DNA of 64,000 bases from assembly GCF_026914265.1 (NCBI RefSeq), contig NC_069129.1, positions 13,945,571 to 14,009,570 on the forward strand. The letters are read 5' to 3'. Position numbers and translations under genes: made by a program. The stretch comes from Mya arenaria. Lineage: Eukaryota; Mollusca; Bivalvia; Myida; Myidae. This document shows, in pieces, positions 59,731-64,000 of this stretch; positions within the stretch are counted from its first letter, which is position 1, and every line of letters starts with the position of its first letter. Under the pieces are notes generated by a model, which worked only from the letters and a program-made list of their open reading frames with translations, did not search any database and was not told the DNA's origin.

Positions 59731-60097
59731 TTAAAGATGCACTCTTACTCCCAAATAAGATTTCCCACAATTAATGATATTCCAAAAAGGATGGATAAAT
59801 GTCAAAACCAGTGGTTCTTATGAAGGGTACAGAGTTTAATTGGAAAGAATTGAGCATAAAACACGCTATTTCTACCTTATGAGACTATATAGTAGACTAC
59901 ATTAAATATTTTAGCTTTCCCCAATCATTTAATATTTTTGCGCTTTCTGCTATTAAATTCACGGTAACAATCTTGTTATCTGAAGTTAATATTTTACACA
60001 AATGCATTATTTAGTAAGTAGTTTAAGGACTATCAGTGAAAATGTATGTTTGTTAGACATCTGTATGTGTTGATTTTGAATAAGAGTGTCACTTTAA
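59731..60097. mobile_element. TTAA-bounded MITE, copy 3
   Basis: The body is 59,735-60,093 with TTAA at 59,731-59,734 and 60,094-60,097. Ends AGATGCACTCTTACTCCCAA and TTTTGAATAAGAGTGTCACT. Same internal order as copies 1 and 2. Confidence 0.8.
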
Positions 60098-60597
60098 ATA
60101 TGGACGCCTGGTGACCCCATGTTTATCTGAAAGGGTATTTCTTACTGGTTACTAATATGTAAAATAACTGACCAGAATCAAACCACAGATAATAATATGA
60201 TGTTACGATTCATCAATATTTCGTACTACAGTACACCAAATAGTTTTCATATAGCCACTAACCGCGTACTACAACCTGTTTATATCGGCCAATTAATATG
60301 AGATGTTTCATTGATTCATTAGAATTGGACACTAGACATTTTGGTAAGATATAATTTAGTGACCCAAAATGGAAATATATGGGGTCATGGCGTGACTGGT
60401 CTGGACAAATGGTGTTGTGTTATTTATGTTGGAAGCGTGATAAAACAGAGATACATATATAAAACTACCAGTGATCTTTCTAAATGGCAACCGCTGTTGT
60501 CCAATTTTCAACCTTTTTAACGTGACATAACATAACTTGTTTTCGGTGTTAACTTTCTTTGTCTGTAATATCAACAGACAATAGTTTGACTTTTTTA

Positions 60598-60840
60598 TTG
60601 GTCAAAGATCATGGTGAACATTGGTCGGTTGGTAGAAGTCATGGGGCCACTGTAGGTCAAGGTCATATAGCCATCTGTTTGACTTGGGACCATGAGACTC
60701 AAATTGATCAGTAGATACATCATATCTTTGTTTGTTGTCAGTAAGTCAATTACAGCCAAAAATGTTTTGAAAAAAACTGTATGCATTATAATGCCAACTT
60801 GAGTCTCAATTGAATTTTGTTAACCTCACAAAGGCCAATG
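60598..60840. repeat. GTCAAGGTCA-containing dispersed repeat
   Basis: Contains TTGGTCAAAGATCATGG, GGTCAAGGTCATATAGCC and GGACCATGAG, related to 61,860-62,260. No coding content. Confidence 0.45.
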
Positions 60841-61019
60841 CCTATGCCAAAAGTGATTCACAAGAGCTGTTACAGTATGTGACGAATGTCCCCTATTGAG
60901 TCATTGTCCTTTGGACAATTCCAGTTCATAAAAAAGGAAGAAAATGGCAATAAAATGTACTGCAAGTTATTTTCAAATGCCTCTGAACAAAAAATAAATA
61001 AAACCCATACTCGGCAACC

Positions 61020-61745
61020 TACACACCTATGTTCTTATATGTAGCATTCCATAGTAAACAAACAATTTGTATAACCTTGACCTTAGGGGTAGGGACACGT
61101 GTCTTGCACGCGACAAGTCGTCTTGATATATCGAAAACATGTGGCAAGTTTATATAAAAATCTGTCCATACAAGAGAAAGTTACACCCAGGACACGACCA
61201 ACTATGATGGTACGCTATGTCCTTATATGCAGCAATCATAGTAATCAAACACTAACTGTGACCTTGGCCTTAGAGGTAGAGGCACGGGTTTTGCACGTGA
61301 CAGGTCGTCTTGGTATGTCAAACACATGTGACCAATATTGTAAAATATGTCCATACATGAGAAGGTAACAGCCCGGACGCGAAAAACTATACTCTATGTC
61401 CTTATATGCAACATTCCATAGTATTCAAACGCCAAGTGTGACCTTAACCTTAGAAGTGCAAACGGGTCTTGTACGCTACACGTCGTCTTGGTATGTGAAA
61501 CATATGTGGCAAATTATTTTAAAATATGTCCCTACGTGAGAAGGTTACAGTCCGGACACAACCTATAATCTATATTCTTATATGCAGCATTCCATAGTAT
61601 TCAAACACTAATGTGACTGACCTTAGAGCTAGGGAAACGGGTTTTGCACGCGACAAGTCCTCTTGGTTTGTCAAACACATTTAGCAAGTTATTTTAAAAT
61701 TTGAAGATGAGAAGGTTACAGCCCGGACGAACGGACGGTGCCATT
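61020..61745. repeat. About 179-bp tandem repeat, four copies
   Basis: TATGTCCTTATATGCAGCAT recurs at 61,029, 61,217, 61,396 and 61,572. Each is followed by TGTGACCTTAGCCTTAGAGG-like words, then TTGCACGCGACAAGTCGTCT, CAAACACATGTGGCAA and GAAGGTTACAGCCCGGAC. The last copy ends in GGACGAACGGACGG. Divergence among copies is moderate, so the array is old. Confidence 0.85.
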
Positions 61746-62300
61746 TTAATATGCCCACACTCGGGGCATAAAAATGCTGTTAGCTTTATAAGTCTTTGAC
61801 CTACATTCTCCTTCACCAGAGTGATGATGCTATGCGTACCACGTTAGATTTATAACGATCGAACCTCTCATGAATGAGAATGATGACCTCGGACCATGCA
61901 CCTTTTAGTAAGTCGACCAATAAATGGGTTTGGTCGTTTTGGAGTCAGTAGGTCATTCAAACAAACAGCCAACGGTCGGCAACCATGTTTTTGGGTAAGA
62001 AGGCCATGACAATGGCCATCTTTATCACCTTTGACCTTACAACTTCACTGATTAGATTCCCCTGACAAATTGATGAACCAGTTTTGGGGATCAGTAGGTC
62101 AAAGATCTAGGTCACTGGAAAGAACGATCACCATAGGACCATGAGAACAATTTTACATAATACCATGACACTGAAGTTGTAGGTTGCTATTTGACAATTT
62201 TAACGCTGGGCTTTGATTTTCTCGATCAATAGGTCAAACGTCAAGGTCACATTTTTTTCTTTTGTGAATAGTTTGTGGGTTTGAACAAATAATCACGAAC
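61746..62300. repeat. Diverged dispersed repeat, GTCAAGGTCA words
   Basis: GTCAGTAGGTCATTCAAAC, GATCAGTAGGTCAAAGATC, TAGGTCACTGG and TAGGTCAAACGTCAAGGTCA at about 60-130 bp steps. Same family as 60,598-60,840. Confidence 0.5.
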
Positions 62301-62836
62301 TAATTTTCCATTCTAAAGGACATCAGTCATTGACCGGTTTAATGTAAGATAACAAGAACACAAAAGATACAGCACTAACAAACTAGTTTATTAAACAAGA
62401 GCTAACGAGGCTAACTTGTATAAAATACTGAGAAAAACAAACTGGCAGGAATTTATACTATTACTGACTTCAAAAACACACAATCCGAGGAAAAATAGCA
62501 TTGTATTTATGGGAAAAAATACACAAATAACCAATAGTAAACGCAGGTATGTAGGTATATATTGTGGAAAAAAGACACTTTTTACACAATTTTATATACT
62601 ATTTCAAGTAGGTTAAACAATACTGATTTAAATCTGTAAAATATCTTAATTTGGCATGAAATTGTAAAGAAATTGGATTTACTCATTGCAGGATATTTTA
62701 GAAGAAGTTTTATTGTATGCTTAAGCTGCAAATGTAGTTTGACTAATGTTTGGAAACTAGACTGCATCCAGGCAATACATTTCAAATTGCTGTTATTTAT
62801 GTCATTTGTACACAGTTAACTTAAAAAAAAAACTAT

Positions 62837-62925
62837 TTAAGCTGCACCCTCACAGATTTACTGTTTTACCACTTTTTAAAAAAAATAATTGTCAAAACAT
62901 TCAATCTGTGAGAGTGCAGCTTTAA
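62837..62925. mobile_element. Short TTAA-bounded MITE of the CTGCACTCTCAC family
   Basis: The body is 62,841-62,921, ends GCTGCACCCTCACAGATTTA and CAATCTGTGAGAGTGCAGC inverted, TTAA on both sides. It is a deletion derivative of the family at 27,376-27,720. Confidence 0.8.
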
Positions 62926-63006
62926 ACAAAGAAATAATTTGACTTGACATATTGATTCTTCAGTGTAATAAATACCATATTTCACAGATATATATTTGTA
63001 TGCAAG

Positions 63007-63007
<1 letters not shown>

Positions 63008-63044
<37 letters not shown>
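63008..63044. repeat. (TA)n microsatellite
   Basis: About 18 uninterrupted TA dinucleotides. Confidence 0.95.
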
Positions 63045-63047
<3 letters not shown>

Positions 63048-64000
63048 GGTCTTACTTACCAAATTATACGTATTATACAATGCACTACATACAATAAAGC
63101 TGTGAATATAAAAAGAGTTAATTCAACTGTCATACATTAGAAACAATTTACAGATCTATAATAGGAACACTTATAATGTTTCAGTTGTTTGGGAAATTTT
63201 AGTCAGATCTTTGAAATAAATTAAACTATGTCATACACTATATACTATGGCAAGAATAAACATAGAAAACAACAACAAATATGTCTATTTTCCCTTTTGT
63301 GAGAATGTAAACTTTTGAGAATGCTGAAGGAGTAAAATATTATTATTATAGCTATATACTATATTATTACATAAAAAGCACATCTGTATCATTTACAAAT
63401 TCAACACTAAATGCCTTATTCCTATATTTGTATGCAAGTTAATGTTTTGTTATTAAAATATTAAATTGTTGATACTTTTATTGTCTGATTCTGTGAAAGG
63501 AATAGAAATGAAATTATAGTGTTAGACAGACAGCATGAAAAAACAACTGAAAATATAATGAATAAATCATTATGATCAAAACTTAAATTTGTGACAAACT
63601 TTTAGAAAGGGAAGAACTACTGGTTATAGTTACTGAGAAATGTTAAAAAGAAAGAATCGAACATATTGTTGCACATAACACGAAGCACACAACAAGATTA
63701 TTCTTTAAAGCATCTCACATTGGTAACAATATCAAATTCATAAGGTTAAGAAATTCCCTGAAGTATAGTGTTGTTAAATTCAGTTTTGAAAATTTACTCC
63801 TCTATTTGTACTTAATTCTTTGATTTTTTTTTACATTTTGCTTAAGTAAGGGTTCTTATGTTATTATCTAAATGTTACAAATACAAATATTGAGAAAAAA
63901 AACCCTAAATGTATACCTTTTTATTTTTATGTCGAGTATGTATACTGTTTGCAATGCCTCAATATGTATTTGATTGATGTTCATATTCTCAATTGTCATG
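63045..64000. other. Intergenic, nothing recognised
   Basis: AT-rich sequence with no convincing exon, repeat unit or RNA gene. Confidence 0.5.

Noticed and set aside
1-64000. CRISPR arrays, bacterial operons, rRNA genes or intact tRNA genes
   Set aside because: Tandem repeats have no unique spacers, genes have introns, and the only tRNA-like sequences are SINE heads or remnants.

Overview
This window is AT-rich, intron-rich animal genomic DNA packed with short mobile elements and tandem repeats. Its make-up suggests a bivalve mollusc: a tRNA-headed SINE, many short inverted-repeat elements, degenerate 'ggccataact/gaccaagtttg' repeats and small ApoD-like lipocalin genes. I cannot name the species. 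Genes were found by translating between splice sites, because most long open frames here are repeats or chance.

Left part (1-16 kb): a 2.7-kb array of a 39-bp minisatellite (1,860-4,605), a short hairpin element and a tRNA-derived SINE are followed by the syntaxin-16 gene on the minus strand (7,542-13,479, seven coding exons, N-terminal exon not found). A housekeeping-type ETS/YY1 promoter motif lies at 15,470-15,488 on the correct strand.

Middle-left (16.3-26.2 kb): one 9,956-bp mobile element with very long inverted termini (about 1.6 and 2.1 kb), flanked by a perfect 9-bp target duplication. It holds a 290-bp tandem repeat, a smaller MITE and a two-exon SGNH/GDSL-type esterase gene with a late frame change. 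No transposase was recognised. Length of termini and of duplication point to a Mutator-like (MULE) element carrying cargo. This is the most unusual object in the window.

Middle (27-45 kb): a decayed LINE fragment, a cluster of TTAA-bounded MITEs, then three ApoD-like secreted lipocalin genes (28.2-31.1 kb minus, 34.0-37.0 kb minus, 40.4-45.1 kb plus). They have four exons with the same intron phases, so they arose by local duplication; genes 2 and 3 are divergently arranged. Their introns have collected a 38-bp minisatellite, a hAT-like MITE with an 8-bp target duplication just inside a splice donor, and several other elements.

Right part (46-64 kb): the last four exons of an unidentified Gly/Met/Pro-rich low-complexity protein on the minus strand (50,255-53,657), with 5' exons unresolved. 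The rest is intergenic DNA with MITEs, a 27-bp minisatellite, a roughly 179-bp tandem repeat and a TA microsatellite.
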